A DNA stretch of 64,000 nucleotides from Algoriphagus mannitolivorans DSM 15301 (GCF_000429425.1 NZ_AUBV01000005.1:186001-250000), one strand, 5' to 3'; positions 53,384-63,972 are shown, numbered from the stretch's first letter. Numbers and translations are program-made. The notes: a model not told the origin generated them from the letters alone.

Positions 53384-54265
53384 TTAAGCATTAATGCCAA
53401 GAGCTTGAGCCATAGTAGCTCCGATTTCAGCAGGAGATTCTACGACATGGATTCCGTTTTCTTTCATGATTCTCATTTTGGCTGCAGCAGTATCATCTGC
53501 TCCTCCGATGATTGCACCGGCATGTCCCATTCTACGGCCTGGAGGTGCTGTCTGTCCAGCGATAAATCCAACTACTGGCTTTTTGTTGCCGTTATCACGG
53601 ATCCATTTTGCTGCTTCTGCTTCGTAGTTGCCGCCGATTTCACCGATCATCACGATGGCGTCAGTTTCCGGATCATTCATCAGCATTTCTACAGCCTGTT
53701 TGGTGGAAGTTCCGATGATAGGATCACCACCGATACCGATTGCTGTGGATACACCCAAACCAGCTTTTGCTACCTGGTCAGCAGCTTCGTAGGTCAAAGT
53801 ACCTGACTTGGAGACGATACCGATTCTACCTGATTTGAAGACAAAACCTGGCATAATTCCAACTTTTGCTTCACCTGGAGTGATGACACCTGGGCAGTTT
53901 GGTCCGATCAAAACACAACCTCTTTCCTTAATGTAAGGCTTGGCTTTCATCATATCAGCCACTGGAATACCTTCCGTGATGGCAATGATCACTTTGATTC
54001 CGGCATCTGCAGCTTCCATGATTGCATCCGCAGCGAAAGCTGGCGGTACGAAAATAATGGAAGTGTCGGCACCAGTCTTCTGAACGGCCTCCTCTACAGA
54101 ATTAAACACCGGTCTCTCCAAATGAGTAGAGCCACCTTTGCCTGGAGTCACGCCTCCCACGACATTAGTGCCATATTCGATCATTTGCTGTGCGTGAAAC
54201 GAACCTTCCGATCCGGTAAATCCCTGGACGATTACCTTAGAATTCTTATTGACTAGTACACTCAT
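53384..54265 (-). CDS. sucD: Succinyl-CoA synthetase alpha subunit
   Basis: A 293-residue TCA-cycle enzyme subunit: [54 protein letters not shown] and the phospho-histidine loop [13 protein letters not shown]. Complexes with SucC, which is not in the window. Full length, with its own terminator. Confidence 0.97.
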   Translation of the reverse strand: MSVLVNKNSKVIVQGFTGSEGSFHAQQMIEYGTNVVGGVTPGKGGSTHLERPVFNSVEEAVQKTGADTSIIFVPPAFAADAIMEAADAGIKVIIAITEGIPVADMMKAKPYIKERGCVLIGPNCPGVITPGEAKVGIMPGFVFKSGRIGIVSKSGTLTYEAADQVAKAGLGVSTAIGIGGDPIIGTSTKQAVEMLMNDPETDAIVMIGEIGGNYEAEAAKWIRDNGNKKPVVGFIAGQTAPPGRRMGHAGAIIGGADDTAAAKMRIMKENGIHVVESPAEIGATMAQALGINA

Positions 54266-54381
54266 TAGATACGCTTGTTAAAGTTTGGCACAAAAATAAA
54301 AGAAACCACCCGCTGACAAAAGAAAAGACCAACATTCTCAAAGGAATTTGGGTTGCAGAATCTTTTTCTAATTTTAACCTC

Positions 54382-57300
54382 ATGATCAGGAGAATATCCT
54401 TGTTTTTGCTTTTGTCATTTTGCTTTTTCTTCAAAAGCAATAGCACCTTTTCCCAATCCTTCAAATTCAACACCTCCCCAAAAGGCGTCAGGCTTCCAGT
54501 ACAGAATGTTTTGGAAATCGAACAGGACACCTTGGGGCAAATGTGGTTTTCCACTTCTAGAGGAGTAGTTTACTCTGATGGGATCCAAACTTACTCTCTT
54601 CCTGATAGTATCGTGAGAAAATTTATTTACAGGATTTCCCTTCACAAAGATGAGGATGGGGTGATTTGGCTTTTTAATGCCAATGGAATTCCTGTTTTGT
54701 ACCATGGAGGAGCCGGTAACTGGAAGGAAGTTCCAATTCCAAATGGCTTTAAGGAAAAGTTTGCGCCGGGGATTCGGTTTTTGTCCGTGGGGAAATCCCA
54801 GGATAAGGTTTTTTTCATGGACACTGAGAATCACCTTTTGTCCTGGAGAAATGGCGAAAAGGAGATTCGCGAAATCAAAAGAGATCCTGAGCTGACCGGA
54901 TTCTTGCAAGCAGTCATCAATTTAAATGGGAAACTCCTGCTCATTTTTCAAAAAGGCGCTTTCCTATTTGATAATAGTTTTTTGAAAAATTTTGAGTTCA
55001 ATGGGATTCCGCTTCCTTCCCCGCCAGTCTTGGTAAAAAAGTCTCCGGGTGGGACCTATTATTTTTTGGGAAAAAATTACCTGGCAAAAGGGCCTAATCT
55101 TGAAACTCCCGAGGTCATGATCGACGAAGGGTTTTCTAATTTGGATGCTTCATTATCCCATCATTATTCGATGGATTTCGCTGGAGAAAATGTCTTTTAT
55201 CATTTCAATTCCCAATTGAAAAAGTATCATCCAGCCAATGCAAGGTCAGAGCTTTTGAATTTGGAGAACCTCTTTAAATCAAATACGCTACAGACTCTCT
55301 TCGTGGATCGGGAGGGGATCCTTTGGGTTGGGGCAAGTCGGGGCCTAGCCAATAACAACAGTCAGATATTTCAGAATTATGGAATAGAATCCTCCCGATT
55401 CCTGGGAGAAGAAATCTCAGCTATTGCAGATTTAGGAAATGAAAATTACCTGTTAGGGTTCAACAACGGCCTTCAGCTATTTTCCAAAAATGAGCTGAGG
55501 ACTATTCTGAAAGATGAAAATCCTGTAGGAAACCCCAATCAGAGGATTATTAATTTTTCAAAAACCGGAAAAGGGGAAATTCTTTTTTCTTCCAACTGGG
55601 GAGGCGTGGGAGTTTTTGATTTAAAAACTCAGAAGGCGAGATTGTTGAGCCCAAAGCCTGATTTCAACGTCTCTTCGGTTCAGGTCGATGATGACAGCGT
55701 TTTCATAACCACGCCAGAACTAGTTTTTCATACCTCGATTTCCTCATTGAAACGAGGAAACTATGGGGAAAATCTGACTCCCGAAATCAATGAGAGCCTT
55801 GGCCCGGTCAAAAGTTTTTTCCGCAAAGCGGGAAGACTGAAGAATGGGAAGATTATGGTGATGCGGGCAAGCCGGCTGGAAAACCAATATCCTATCGTAG
55901 AGACTTCAAAATATATCCTGGGTGAGGGCTATGATTATCTGGAATTGCCGGACGGAAGTATTCTTTTGGGTACTGAATATGGATTGAAGATTTTTCGGGA
56001 AGGGTATGTTGGTCATTACCTCTACCTGCAAAAAACCATCACCAATCCTGTGTATACGTTGTTTTATGAAGACGCAACTGGGTGTGTTTGGGTAGGAACG
56101 GATAATGGGATTTATGTTTTGGGGAAAGGGAAATTTCACCATTTCAATGAATCCAATGGCCTAGTGGGAGATGAAGTCAACCGTGGGGCGATGATTCAGG
56201 CGGCTTCCGGCAAAATTCTGATCGGAACCCAAAAAGGTTTGTCGATATATTCAAATCAATCCAGTTTTTATGCCAAGGGGAAGCCTCAGATTTTCATCAA
56301 AAAAATGGAAGTAGGATTGGAGGAGATTGCCGGTAAGGAAGACCAGACTTTCCCCTATTCCAAAAACTCGGTACGAGTGGAATTTTCAGCCCCTGCCTTT
56401 GATGGCTCTAAGGAGCTTTGGATTCATTACCGCCTTTCACAATCAGATTCCACGGAATGGCAGGTGATCAAGCAGCCCCGGACTAATGAATTGTTTTTTC
56501 CCAATCTGGAGGCAGGGGAATATACCTTTGAAATCAAAGCATCTTATGATGGGGAGACGTTCTCGGATACTTTGCAGTCGCCCAGCTTCGAAATCCTTCG
56601 CCCCTTCTATTTGAGACCTTATTTTTTGATTTTGGCGGTTCTTTTCCTAGTAGGAATAGGGGTATTGATCAACATCGTGTATCGGCAAGTGAAAAACGTG
56701 GGTCTTTTGCGAAGTGAGGTAGATCGGAAAAGCAAGGATAAAATTCTGGCTGAGCAGCAGTTTAAAAATGTTTGGATAGGCACCCAAGATGGCATGATGC
56801 TTCTAGTCGATCGGCAGTTAATCCTGACCGTAAACCCTGCTTTTGCTCACTTGATGGGGAAGGAAGTGGCTACTTTAGAAAACCGGGCAATTTGGGATCT
56901 CTTCCAGTCGGGATTTTCTGAGGAGAAGTTTTTGAAGCTTTTGCCCTCCCCAGAAGAAGATGAACTCGGAAAAAGCCATTCCACTGAAATTCAGATTCCA
57001 TGGAAATCCGGGACTTTGGAGATGGAGGTCTATTCCGTTCTTTTGGAAAAAGACTTTGCCGGGAAAGAACTGGTTCTTTGCGTTTTCAAGGATATTACTT
57101 TTCAGAAATTGGCAGAAAAAAACCTGAAAGAAGCCAAAAACAAGGCAGAAGAGGCCAATAGGTTCAAAACTAGCCTGCTCTCCAATATCAGTCATGAAAT
57201 TCGCACTCCTCTCAATGGCATTATTGGAGGGGCAGAGCATATTATGATGGTGAGACAGAATGACAAGGAGCTACAATCCTTGATGGATATTATCCTTCAA

Positions 57301-57840
57301 AGCGGGGAAAGGTTGCTTACCACGATCAACTCTTTGTTGGATTTGGCAAAAATCGAGGCCAATAAAATGCCAGTAATCCCGATTTCCACCAAGGTCAACA
57401 ACTTCATCCGGGAGGTGACTCTTGCCCATCTCAAAATGGCAGAACGAAAGGGACTCAGCATGGAAGTTCAGTTCCTAAGTCCTGAATTTGAAGCTAGAAT
57501 CGACCGGAGATTCTTGGAAATTATCCTGAATAATATTCTCGGCAATTCCATAAAATACACTGACTCTGGGAGAATTGGGCTTAAAGTTGAAAAGGCTGGG
57601 GAATCCCTGATTTTAAAATTTGAGGACACCGGAATAGGTATGTCTCATGAGTTTCAGCGCAAGATGTTTGATGCTTTCGAACAGGAAAGCACGGGCAATG
57701 ATAGGCTCTACGACGGCTCAGGACTAGGGTTGAATATTACTAAAAACCTGGTAAATCTATTGGGAGGAACAATCCGGATTTGGAGTGATAAAAATTCGGG
57801 CACCCGCGTATGGGTGGAAATTCCATTGTCAAAGACTTAA
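54382..57840 (+). CDS. Two-component-propeller sensor histidine kinase
   Basis: An 1152-residue membrane sensor. A signal peptide is followed by two-component regulator propeller repeats (for example [55 protein letters not shown]), a Y_Y_Y domain (about 650-745), one membrane helix near 750-770, a PAS-like domain, a HisKA domain with H938 in [13 protein letters not shown], and an ATPase with [20 protein letters not shown] and [13 protein letters not shown]. No receiver or AraC output domain, unlike the common Bacteroidota hybrid. The signal is probably sensed by the periplasmic propeller. Confidence 0.93.
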   Translation: MIRRISLFLLLSFCFFFKSNSTFSQSFKFNTSPKGVRLPVQNVLEIEQDTLGQMWFSTSRGVVYSDGIQTYSLPDSIVRKFIYRISLHKDEDGVIWLFNANGIPVLYHGGAGNWKEVPIPNGFKEKFAPGIRFLSVGKSQDKVFFMDTENHLLSWRNGEKEIREIKRDPELTGFLQAVINLNGKLLLIFQKGAFLFDNSFLKNFEFNGIPLPSPPVLVKKSPGGTYYFLGKNYLAKGPNLETPEVMIDEGFSNLDASLSHHYSMDFAGENVFYHFNSQLKKYHPANARSELLNLENLFKSNTLQTLFVDREGILWVGASRGLANNNSQIFQNYGIESSRFLGEEISAIADLGNENYLLGFNNGLQLFSKNELRTILKDENPVGNPNQRIINFSKTGKGEILFSSNWGGVGVFDLKTQKARLLSPKPDFNVSSVQVDDDSVFITTPELVFHTSISSLKRGNYGENLTPEINESLGPVKSFFRKAGRLKNGKIMVMRASRLENQYPIVETSKYILGEGYDYLELPDGSILLGTEYGLKIFREGYVGHYLYLQKTITNPVYTLFYEDATGCVWVGTDNGIYVLGKGKFHHFNESNGLVGDEVNRGAMIQAASGKILIGTQKGLSIYSNQSSFYAKGKPQIFIKKMEVGLEEIAGKEDQTFPYSKNSVRVEFSAPAFDGSKELWIHYRLSQSDSTEWQVIKQPRTNELFFPNLEAGEYTFEIKASYDGETFSDTLQSPSFEILRPFYLRPYFLILAVLFLVGIGVLINIVYRQVKNVGLLRSEVDRKSKDKILAEQQFKNVWIGTQDGMMLLVDRQLILTVNPAFAHLMGKEVATLENRAIWDLFQSGFSEEKFLKLLPSPEEDELGKSHSTEIQIPWKSGTLEMEVYSVLLEKDFAGKELVLCVFKDITFQKLAEKNLKEAKNKAEEANRFKTSLLSNISHEIRTPLNGIIGGAEHIMMVRQNDKELQSLMDIILQSGERLLTTINSLLDLAKIEANKMPVIPISTKVNNFIREVTLAHLKMAERKGLSMEVQFLSPEFEARIDRRFLEIILNNILGNSIKYTDSGRIGLKVEKAGESLILKFEDTGIGMSHEFQRKMFDAFEQESTGNDRLYDGSGLGLNITKNLVNLLGGTIRIWSDKNSGTRVWVEIPLSKT

Positions 57841-57887
57841 TTTTCGTATTTTAACTCCCAATTGTCGACCACCACTTCTTTTAATTC

Positions 57888-59063
57888 ATGTTTACACTCA
57901 AAATCCTCATTGTTGAGGACGACTCAGTCTCCGCACTTTTGCTTCAGCGAGCACTGGAGAAAAATGCCCATCAGATCATTGGAATAGCCGATTCAGGAGA
58001 AAAAGCCCTGGAAATTCTCGATGAAAACCGCGCTGACATCGTGATGATGGATATCAATCTAGCCGGCGAACTCGACGGGATAAAGACCACCGAAATCATC
58101 AATGAAAAATTCGATATTCCGGTAGTGTACCTCAGTGCCAGCTCCGATGCTGAAACACTGAATAAGGTGGTTGGTACTAATCCAAGCGCTTATGTCATCA
58201 AGCCGTTCAATATCCGTGAACTCAACATGGTGATCGAGTTGGCGATTTTTAAAGACAGAAAGGAAAAAGAACTCCAAAAACTCAACAACGAACTCGAGGA
58301 AAAAGTCAAGCAGAGAACGGCGGAACTTTACGAAGCCAATAAGGAACTTACCAAAGCCTTGGAAAAGGAAAGAGAGATCAACGAACTCAAATCACGAATT
58401 GTCCTCAATGTCTCCCATGGATTCAAAACTCCCCTGACTTCCATCCTGAGCTCTGCGCAGCTATTGCAGATTTATGCCGAAAAGGACCATCCTTTTAAAA
58501 CCAAGATCACTAAGCACGCCTTTAAAATCGAAAATTCGGTCCGTGCCCTGAACAACCTTCTGACCAGCGTACTCTTCTTCGGTAAGGCTGATGAGAATAA
58601 GTTGGAATTCAAACCCAAAAAGATTTTTACCGGGGCATTTGTCAAGGACGTCATCGATACTGTCAATGCTGGAATTGATAATGAAGTCACCATCAGGACT
58701 GAAATTGGCGATATGCCTAAGACCATTACCTCAGATCCGGAACTGGTTTATCAGGTTTTGGAAAACCTGCTTTCCAATGCCGTAAAGTATTCCAAAGAAG
58801 GAAAGCATGTGGACTTCCACATGAAAATAGAAAATGGTCAGCTGGAAGCCATCGTCAAAGACAAAGGGATAGGAATACCGAAATCCGAACAAGGACAGCT
58901 TTTCGATCGTTTCTTCAGGGCAAAAAATGTCGGAATTGTAGAAGGATCCGGGCTTGGACTTTCGATCGTCAAAAAATGCCTTGAAGTCTTAAAGGGTAGC
59001 ATTGAATTTGAAAGTGAACAAGACAAAGGGACTACTTTCCGAGTGACAATCCCTGTAAAATAA
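57888..59063 (+). CDS. Response regulator-histidine kinase with altered H-box
   Basis: A 391-residue cytoplasmic protein. N-terminal receiver with ILIVEDD (6-12), phosphoacceptor D55 in MMDINLAG and K105 in YVIKPF. A coiled coil (about 122-168) links it to a HisKA domain with H177 in NVSHGFKTPL: the acidic residue after His found in standard H-boxes is Gly here. The ATPase domain is complete (LENLLSNAVKYSKEG, VKDKGIGIPKSEQGQLFDRFFRA, GSGLGLSIVKKC). It begins 47 bases after the propeller kinase, which probably phosphorylates its receiver. Confidence 0.92.
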   Translation: MFTLKILIVEDDSVSALLLQRALEKNAHQIIGIADSGEKALEILDENRADIVMMDINLAGELDGIKTTEIINEKFDIPVVYLSASSDAETLNKVVGTNPSAYVIKPFNIRELNMVIELAIFKDRKEKELQKLNNELEEKVKQRTAELYEANKELTKALEKEREINELKSRIVLNVSHGFKTPLTSILSSAQLLQIYAEKDHPFKTKITKHAFKIENSVRALNNLLTSVLFFGKADENKLEFKPKKIFTGAFVKDVIDTVNAGIDNEVTIRTEIGDMPKTITSDPELVYQVLENLLSNAVKYSKEGKHVDFHMKIENGQLEAIVKDKGIGIPKSEQGQLFDRFFRAKNVGIVEGSGLGLSIVKKCLEVLKGSIEFESEQDKGTTFRVTIPVK

Positions 59064-59065
59064 CC

Positions 59066-59698
59066 ATGCTATTACTATCCAAGGACCTGAAGTTTGCTCA
59101 TCCGGGTCAAAAGATTTTGCAATTCCCCAATATCCAACTTAATGCCAATGATTCCTTATTGGTTTTGGGTAAGTCCGGAAGCGGAAAATCCACCCTTCTA
59201 AATCTGATTGCCGGGTTGCTATCTCCTCTTTCAGGCGATATTCAAATCGACGGTGTATCAATTTCCAAGCTTTCCGGCCACGCTTTGGATCTCTTTAGGG
59301 GGAAAAATATTGGCATTGTCTTCCAAAAGCCGCATTTGATCTCTGCCCTGAATGTTCGCCAAAATCTGGAATTGGCCCATTTCTTTTCCAAGGAAAAAGG
59401 ACAGGACCTCGACGGTCTCCTTGAAGAACTCGGGATAAAGCAAAAGGCAAAAGCCTCGGTGCTCACTCTGAGTGAAGGTGAAGCCCAGCGGGTTTCTATT
59501 GCCAGGGCTTTGGCAAATTCTCCCAAGCTTATCCTGGCCGATGAGCCTACCTCTAGCTTGGATGATGCCCATGCAGAAAAGGTGATTCAACTCCTGCAAG
59601 CACAAGCACGAAAAATAGGAGCAGCCTTGATCATTGTCACTCATGACCAAAGGGTGAAAAATCAAATTTCCAATTTCATCGAAGTTGCATCCTCATGA
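59066..59698 (+). CDS. ABC transporter ATP-binding protein (LolD/MacB type)
   Basis: A 210-residue ATPase: Walker A GKSGSGKSTLL (35-45), signature LSEGEAQRVSIARAL, Walker B LILADEPTSSLDD and H-loop VTHD. The type pairs with FtsX-like permeases. Overlaps the permease gene by 4 bases and starts two bases after the upstream kinase stop, so kinase and transporter may be co-transcribed. Confidence 0.93.
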   Translation: MLLLSKDLKFAHPGQKILQFPNIQLNANDSLLVLGKSGSGKSTLLNLIAGLLSPLSGDIQIDGVSISKLSGHALDLFRGKNIGIVFQKPHLISALNVRQNLELAHFFSKEKGQDLDGLLEELGIKQKAKASVLTLSEGEAQRVSIARALANSPKLILADEPTSSLDDAHAEKVIQLLQAQARKIGAALIIVTHDQRVKNQISNFIEVASS

Positions 59699-61014
59699 AT
59701 CTGTTTAAAATAAGTTGGAAATATTTAACCTTTCAGCCTTTATCTACAGGCTTGAATGTGTTTTTGCTAGCTCTGGGCTTAGCCATCATTACCGTCTTGC
59801 TATTGGTTCAGGATCAGTTTGAGAAAAAGATGAGTCAGGACGCGGCAGGAGTGGACTTGGTCGTCGGGGCCAAAGGCAGTCCTTTGCAGTTAATTCTTTC
59901 TTCAGTTTACCATATTGATTTTCCAACCGGAAATATCAAAATGGATGAAGCTCAGCGGCTTTCCAGAAATCGTCTGGTCAAAAATGTGGTTCCACTTGCC
60001 ATGGGAGATAATTTTCAGGGGTATAGGATCCTTGGCACCAATCACGATTACTTAGAGCTCTATCAGGCAGAATTTACTGAGGGCAAGGCTTGGGAGTTTC
60101 CTTTTGAGGTAGTCCTTGGATCGGAAGTGGCTCGAGCTATGGGACTCAAAATAGGCGATGAGTTTGCTGGAAGTCATGGAATCAGCCAAGGAAGCCATGA
60201 TCATGATGCCCATAATTTTGTTGTTAGTGGCATCCTGAAACCCAAAGGGAATGTCTTGGATCGTCTGGTATTGACCAGCATAGAATCTGTCTGGTATACT
60301 CATGACGAGGAAAGTGCTGACTCAAATGATCCAGAAGAAGCTGAGGAAAGGTCTGAGGAAGAGGGGAGTGCCAATTTGGATGAACCATCCCCAGTATTGG
60401 CAGAGTCGGATTCCCATGAGCGTTTTCATCATTCAGTCGCAAAAAAAGGCTTTCCGGTATCAGACCAAGCCCGGGAAGTGACGGCTTTGCTTGTCCAGTT
60501 TAGAAACCCCATGGCAGCCATTCAGCTTCCGAGAATGATCAATTCAGGCACCAATATGCAGGCAGCATCTCCGTCTTTTGAGATTTCCCGCCTCTTCGAG
60601 ATGTTGGGAGTTGGGATCAGTCTGCTTCAGGGGATTGCGGTAATTTTGATCATTGTGGCCGGCTTAGGAATCTTCATTGCCCTGTATAATTCCTTGAAAG
60701 AAAGAAAATACGACCTGGCGATCCTTCGAACCTTAGGGGCTTCCAGATTTCAACTGGTTATGTTGGTGTTTTTGGAAGGGATTTTATTGACCTCTCTAGG
60801 GGCAGTTTTGGGAATTCTGTTGGGCCATAGCTTTTTGGCTTTGTTGGTGAGTCAGGGGGATCAGATGATAGTGGCCTCGATTCAGCCTTGGATTTTTCTC
60901 CAACAAGAACTCTGGATCCTCGTTTACGCTTTGGTAGTAGGAGTTTTTGCCTCTCTTATCCCCGCTTGGTCCGCTTACCAGACCAGTATTGCAAAGCAGT
61001 TGACAAAAGCTTAA
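59695..61014 (+). CDS. FtsX/MacB-type ABC permease with His-rich and acidic extracytoplasmic loop
   Basis: A 439-residue permease with four membrane segments (one near 20-40, three in the last 140 residues) and a large extracytoplasmic domain. This domain holds a histidine-rich stretch GSHGISQGSHDHDAHNF (159-175) and an acidic insert rich in Glu, Asp and Ser around 203-246, with more His. These features suggest binding of zinc or another divalent metal. Works with the ATPase upstream; the DUF3299-like secreted protein follows. Confidence 0.88.
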   Translation: MNLFKISWKYLTFQPLSTGLNVFLLALGLAIITVLLLVQDQFEKKMSQDAAGVDLVVGAKGSPLQLILSSVYHIDFPTGNIKMDEAQRLSRNRLVKNVVPLAMGDNFQGYRILGTNHDYLELYQAEFTEGKAWEFPFEVVLGSEVARAMGLKIGDEFAGSHGISQGSHDHDAHNFVVSGILKPKGNVLDRLVLTSIESVWYTHDEESADSNDPEEAEERSEEEGSANLDEPSPVLAESDSHERFHHSVAKKGFPVSDQAREVTALLVQFRNPMAAIQLPRMINSGTNMQAASPSFEISRLFEMLGVGISLLQGIAVILIIVAGLGIFIALYNSLKERKYDLAILRTLGASRFQLVMLVFLEGILLTSLGAVLGILLGHSFLALLVSQGDQMIVASIQPWIFLQQELWILVYALVVGVFASLIPAWSAYQTSIAKQLTKA

Positions 61015-61031
61015 ATCGCAGTCTAATTAGA

Positions 61032-61478
61032 ATGAAAATGAAAAAAGTTGCCGTATTCGGAAGTTTGTTTTTGATAGCCATGATGAGTTTTGGGTCCTTC
61101 CAAGCTCAGGCTCAAGGGGTTTGGAAGAGTCTTTCCGAAGTGACTTATAAAATTGGAGAAGATCAGTTTGGAGAGCTATATGTTCCGGTTTTCTCAGACA
61201 ATATCAAAAAGTTGGAAGGGAAAGTTGTGGAAGCGGATGGATATATCATTCCATTTGAAGGTATGTTTAAGCCTAATCACATCATTCTTTCCAGTCTTCC
61301 CTTGGCGGAATGCTTCTTTTGTGGTTCGGGTGGCCCTGAAACGGTTATGGAAGTAATGCTTGCCAAGCCGATCCAATACACATCCAAGCGGGTAAAAGTA
61401 CGAGGTAAGCTTACCCTGAATGCCAAAGACCCGGAGAAACTGATGTATATTCTTAAAGATGCGGAATTGATCATGTAA
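61032..61478 (+). CDS. DUF3299-like secreted protein
   Basis: A 148-residue protein from ATG 61032, giving a signal peptide (MKKVAVFGSLFLIAMMSFGSFQAQAQ). The mature part has VEADGYIIPFEGMFKPNHIILSSLPLAECFFCGSGGPETVMEVML with C94 and C97. It resembles DUF3299 lipoproteins, some of which are encoded beside zinc-regulated FtsX-type ABC genes in Vibrio. Together with the His-rich permease this suggests a metal-related periplasmic role. Third gene of the ABC operon, ended by a terminator. Confidence 0.75.
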   Translation: MKMKKVAVFGSLFLIAMMSFGSFQAQAQGVWKSLSEVTYKIGEDQFGELYVPVFSDNIKKLEGKVVEADGYIIPFEGMFKPNHIILSSLPLAECFFCGSGGPETVMEVMLAKPIQYTSKRVKVRGKLTLNAKDPEKLMYILKDAELIM

Positions 61479-61480
61479 TA

Positions 61481-61506
61481 AAAAAGCTTCCTTCGGGAAG
61501 CTTTTT
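61481..61506. terminator. Bidirectional terminator after the DUF3299-like gene
   Basis: A perfect 11-bp stem AAAAAGCTTCC / GGAAGCTTTTT with TTCG loop, between convergent genes. Confidence 0.92.
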
Positions 61507-61521
61507 TTGCTTTTCGGATCC

Positions 61522-62343
61522 TTATCCGATCAATTCTCTTTCATAGTTCCGGAACTTTTCCAGAATTCCCTGGGTCACCGGACCAACTTTTCCGTCTCCG
61601 ATTTTTCTGTCATCAATTTGGGTGACAGGCAGAAGCACTTTGGTGGTGCTGCTGATAAAAGCTTCATCGGCTTCCCAAACATCCTCTAAAGAAACCGGTC
61701 TGATGATGACCTCTCCTGCGATTTTTAAAATGTTCTTTCGGGTGATTCCCATTAAAATATGCTGATCAGGCGTATGGATCACGCCTTTTTTGACAATGAA
61801 AAAATTACTTCTGGAACTTTCACTGACCAAGCCGTCCCAGTGATAGAGAACATCCTCCGCTCCCAGTCTTTTCCAGTGATAGCTGTGCCAGACCGGTAAA
61901 GCATAATTGGTGGTTTTGATTTCCGCAATCGGCCTGACGTATTCTAATGTCAAAAGCTTAATGCCAAGCTTGTATTTTTCTTCAGCAGGAAAATCAAGAT
62001 TTTCGCAGAAGATAAACAGTTTTCCATCTGCTGGGGAGAAGTGATTTTCAGAAAGCCCTCCGCTGAGAACCATTCGGACTCCGCCTTGCTTGAGGTCATT
62101 TTTCTCAATAAGCTCTGCGATTATTTTTCTCAAATCCTCTCTGCTGTAGTTGAAAGGAATATGGGTTTTCTCTGCCGAAGCCATAAACCGATCTAGATAG
62201 TCTTCCAAAAAAATAGGCTTGTAATTGTTGGTTCTGAAAAAGTCGAAAATTCCATATCCACGGATCAATCCGAGATCCATCGGGTGAATGGTGGCTTTTT
62301 CAGAAGGGATGATACTACCGTCGGCAAAGCAAAATGGTTTCAT
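61522..62343 (-). CDS. Class IV aminotransferase (BCAT / D-amino acid transaminase family)
   Basis: A 273-residue PLP enzyme: RGYGIFDFFRTNNYKPIFLEDYLDRFMASA at the start, PLP Lys in AEIKTTNYAL, the Glu in DGLVSESSRSNFFIVKKG, and ILMGITRKNIL. Fold type IV covers branched-chain aminotransferases, D-alanine transaminases and aminodeoxychorismate lyases; the family is clear, the substrate is not. Confidence 0.88.
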   Translation of the reverse strand: MKPFCFADGSIIPSEKATIHPMDLGLIRGYGIFDFFRTNNYKPIFLEDYLDRFMASAEKTHIPFNYSREDLRKIIAELIEKNDLKQGGVRMVLSGGLSENHFSPADGKLFIFCENLDFPAEEKYKLGIKLLTLEYVRPIAEIKTTNYALPVWHSYHWKRLGAEDVLYHWDGLVSESSRSNFFIVKKGVIHTPDQHILMGITRKNILKIAGEVIIRPVSLEDVWEADEAFISSTTKVLLPVTQIDDRKIGDGKVGPVTQGILEKFRNYERELIG

Positions 62344-62441
62344 AAACAGGCTTGTTTTCCAAATGCTAAATTAGCCAATGAAAAGAGAAAACACAGGAAG
62401 ACTTTTTGGATATTTAGTGTAATTTAAATAAGATTAAATTG

Positions 62442-62449
62442 TAACTTTG
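62442..62449 (+). promoter_or_regulatory. Bacteroidota-type -7 promoter element TAACTTTG
   Basis: Perfect match to TAnnTTTG, 21 bases before the start of the small lipoprotein gene. The 16 bases ATTAAATTGTAACTTT recur upstream of the YoeB antitoxin gene (near 4988-5003). No good -33 element was found. Confidence 0.45.
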
Positions 62450-62470
62450 ACGTATGTAAACTCAGCTTTT

Positions 62471-62893
62471 ATGAAAAACTTCCTGATTTGTATTGCTTTA
62501 GGATTTTCTCTTATTTTTCAATCCTGTGGAAATAGTCAAATAGACGCCAATAAAAAACTCCGAGAAGAGGTTATTGCCGTTCATGATGAAGTGATGCCAA
62601 AGATGGGGCAGCTCAAGTCTCTTGAGAAATCCTCTCTTCAAATGGCGGAGGATTTGGCCAATTCTTCAGAACCAGATTCTGCCAGAATAGTAGCCCTAAA
62701 AGAGCTTGCAACTCAGCTGGATCAGGCATACGAAAGCATGTTTGTTTGGATGAGGCAGTATGATGTAGAAGATGGGGAAAAAACCCCTGAAGAGGTGAAG
62801 GCTTACCTAGAAGAGCAGATGAAAAAAGTAAGCTTGGTGAATCAAGACATCAAATCTGCCTTGGAAAAAGCAGATTCCTTGTTGAAAAAATAA
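62471..62893 (+). CDS. Small helical lipoprotein
   Basis: A 140-residue protein from ATG 62471 with lipobox FQSC (C19). The mature part is highly charged and predicted helical: NKKLREEVIAVHDEVMPKMGQLKSLEKSS and a terminal VKAYLEEQMKKVSLVNQDIKSALEKADSLLKK, typical of a coiled-coil periplasmic lipoprotein. Similar viral-A-type proteins occur in Bacteroidota without known function. Convergent with the cytochrome gene, with no gap. Confidence 0.7.
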   Translation: MKNFLICIALGFSLIFQSCGNSQIDANKKLREEVIAVHDEVMPKMGQLKSLEKSSLQMAEDLANSSEPDSARIVALKELATQLDQAYESMFVWMRQYDVEDGEKTPEEVKAYLEEQMKKVSLVNQDIKSALEKADSLLKK

Positions 62894-63343
62894 TTAAAGA
62901 TTATCCGGCGGGGTTTTGAGGAATTTTTCAACCTCCGGAGCTGAAATTACTCCTTCTTCCATTTCCCAGATATTGTACAGATAGGTCACTATTTGGGCAA
63001 TATCCAATGGTTTCAGACTGGGATTCCCGGGCATTTTTTGATTGTAAATAGTGCCGTTGACCTTGATCGGCCCTTCTTGCCCATTTCGGATGATCCATGC
63101 TGTTCGGTGGATACTTTCCTTGAAATAATCCGCGTTTTTCAGCGGAGGAATCAATTGTCCTAGCCCGGAACCGTCACTTTGATGACAGTTGGCGCAGTAA
63201 TTTTCATACAGCCTTTTCCCATTGACGGCATACTTCATGACCTCCGGGTCTGAAATTTGGGCCAGCGTATTTTCCTCGCTGCTGGGTTTTGGACTGCAGG
63301 AAGAAATACCGATTAGGAAAATTAAGCAGAAAAAGAGTCTCAT
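62894..63343 (-). CDS. c-type cytochrome lipoprotein
   Basis: A 149-residue protein with lipobox SSC (C16) and a single haem site CANCH (50-54). A methionine in NQKMPGNPSL probably gives the sixth ligand. Periplasmic electron carrier. It overlaps the SCO gene by 4 bases, suggesting a role near cytochrome oxidase assembly or nitrite/copper-linked respiration. Confidence 0.88.
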   Translation of the reverse strand: MRLFFCLIFLIGISSCSPKPSSEENTLAQISDPEVMKYAVNGKRLYENYCANCHQSDGSGLGQLIPPLKNADYFKESIHRTAWIIRNGQEGPIKVNGTIYNQKMPGNPSLKPLDIAQIVTYLYNIWEMEEGVISAPEVEKFLKTPPDNL

Positions 63344-63972
63344 TTTGTCAACAACTTAGGGATATCATTGAGTAGTCGGTCCACCTGATCTGATTTGGTG
63401 CCATCATAGACTCCCCGGATATGACCTTTCTGATCTACCAATAAAAAAGCTCCACTGTGCAAAAATCCTCCCGGCTCAGCCTGATCCGCCATGGCTGTGG
63501 TTAAATAGCTCGTTTGACCGATCTCAAAGATTTTCTCCTGATCACCTGTCAGGAAATTCCAGGTTTTCGCATCCTCAATTCCCAATTTTTCAGCGTAATC
63601 TTTCAAGACTTCCTGGGTATCATGAGTAGGATCAATGCTATGGCTGAGAATCATAAACTCTGGGTTGCCCTGGAATTTTTCATAAACTCTGAGCATTTCC
63701 TTTTTCATAATAGGACAGATAGTCGGGCAGGTGGTGAAAAAGAAATCAGCGACATATACTTTTCCGGCAAGGTCCTCATTACTGATGGTGTCCCCCAGCT
63801 GATTGATAAAGGCAAAATCAGCAATTTTGTGATATACCGTGTCTTGGTTATCATCCACATATCGCTCTCCCAGGATAGGAAGTTCAAGCGGACTTGCGCC
63901 ATTTTCAGTTTTGGAATTGCAGGCAAAAGTCAATGCAATTCCGGATATCAGAAGAAATTGAGAGATTTTCAT
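63340..63972 (-). CDS. SCO1/SenC family copper chaperone lipoprotein
   Basis: A 210-residue thioredoxin-fold protein with lipobox (FAC, C18), copper-binding CxxxC in TTCPTICPIMKKEM (C82, C86) and H172 in GGFLHSGAF. Delivers copper to the CuA centre of cytochrome c oxidase or keeps its cysteines reduced. Overlaps the downstream cytochrome c gene by ATGA, so the two are co-translated. Confidence 0.93.
   Translation of the reverse strand: MKISQFLLISGIALTFACNSKTENGASPLELPILGERYVDDNQDTVYHKIADFAFINQLGDTISNEDLAGKVYVADFFFTTCPTICPIMKKEMLRVYEKFQGNPEFMILSHSIDPTHDTQEVLKDYAEKLGIEDAKTWNFLTGDQEKIFEIGQTSYLTTAMADQAEPGGFLHSGAFLLVDQKGHIRGVYDGTKSDQVDRLLNDIPKLLTK

Noticed and set aside
54246-54554. Minus-strand 102-codon frame between sucD and the propeller kinase
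   Set aside because: Overlaps the signal peptide region of the kinase gene in antisense and the start of sucD; composition atypical.
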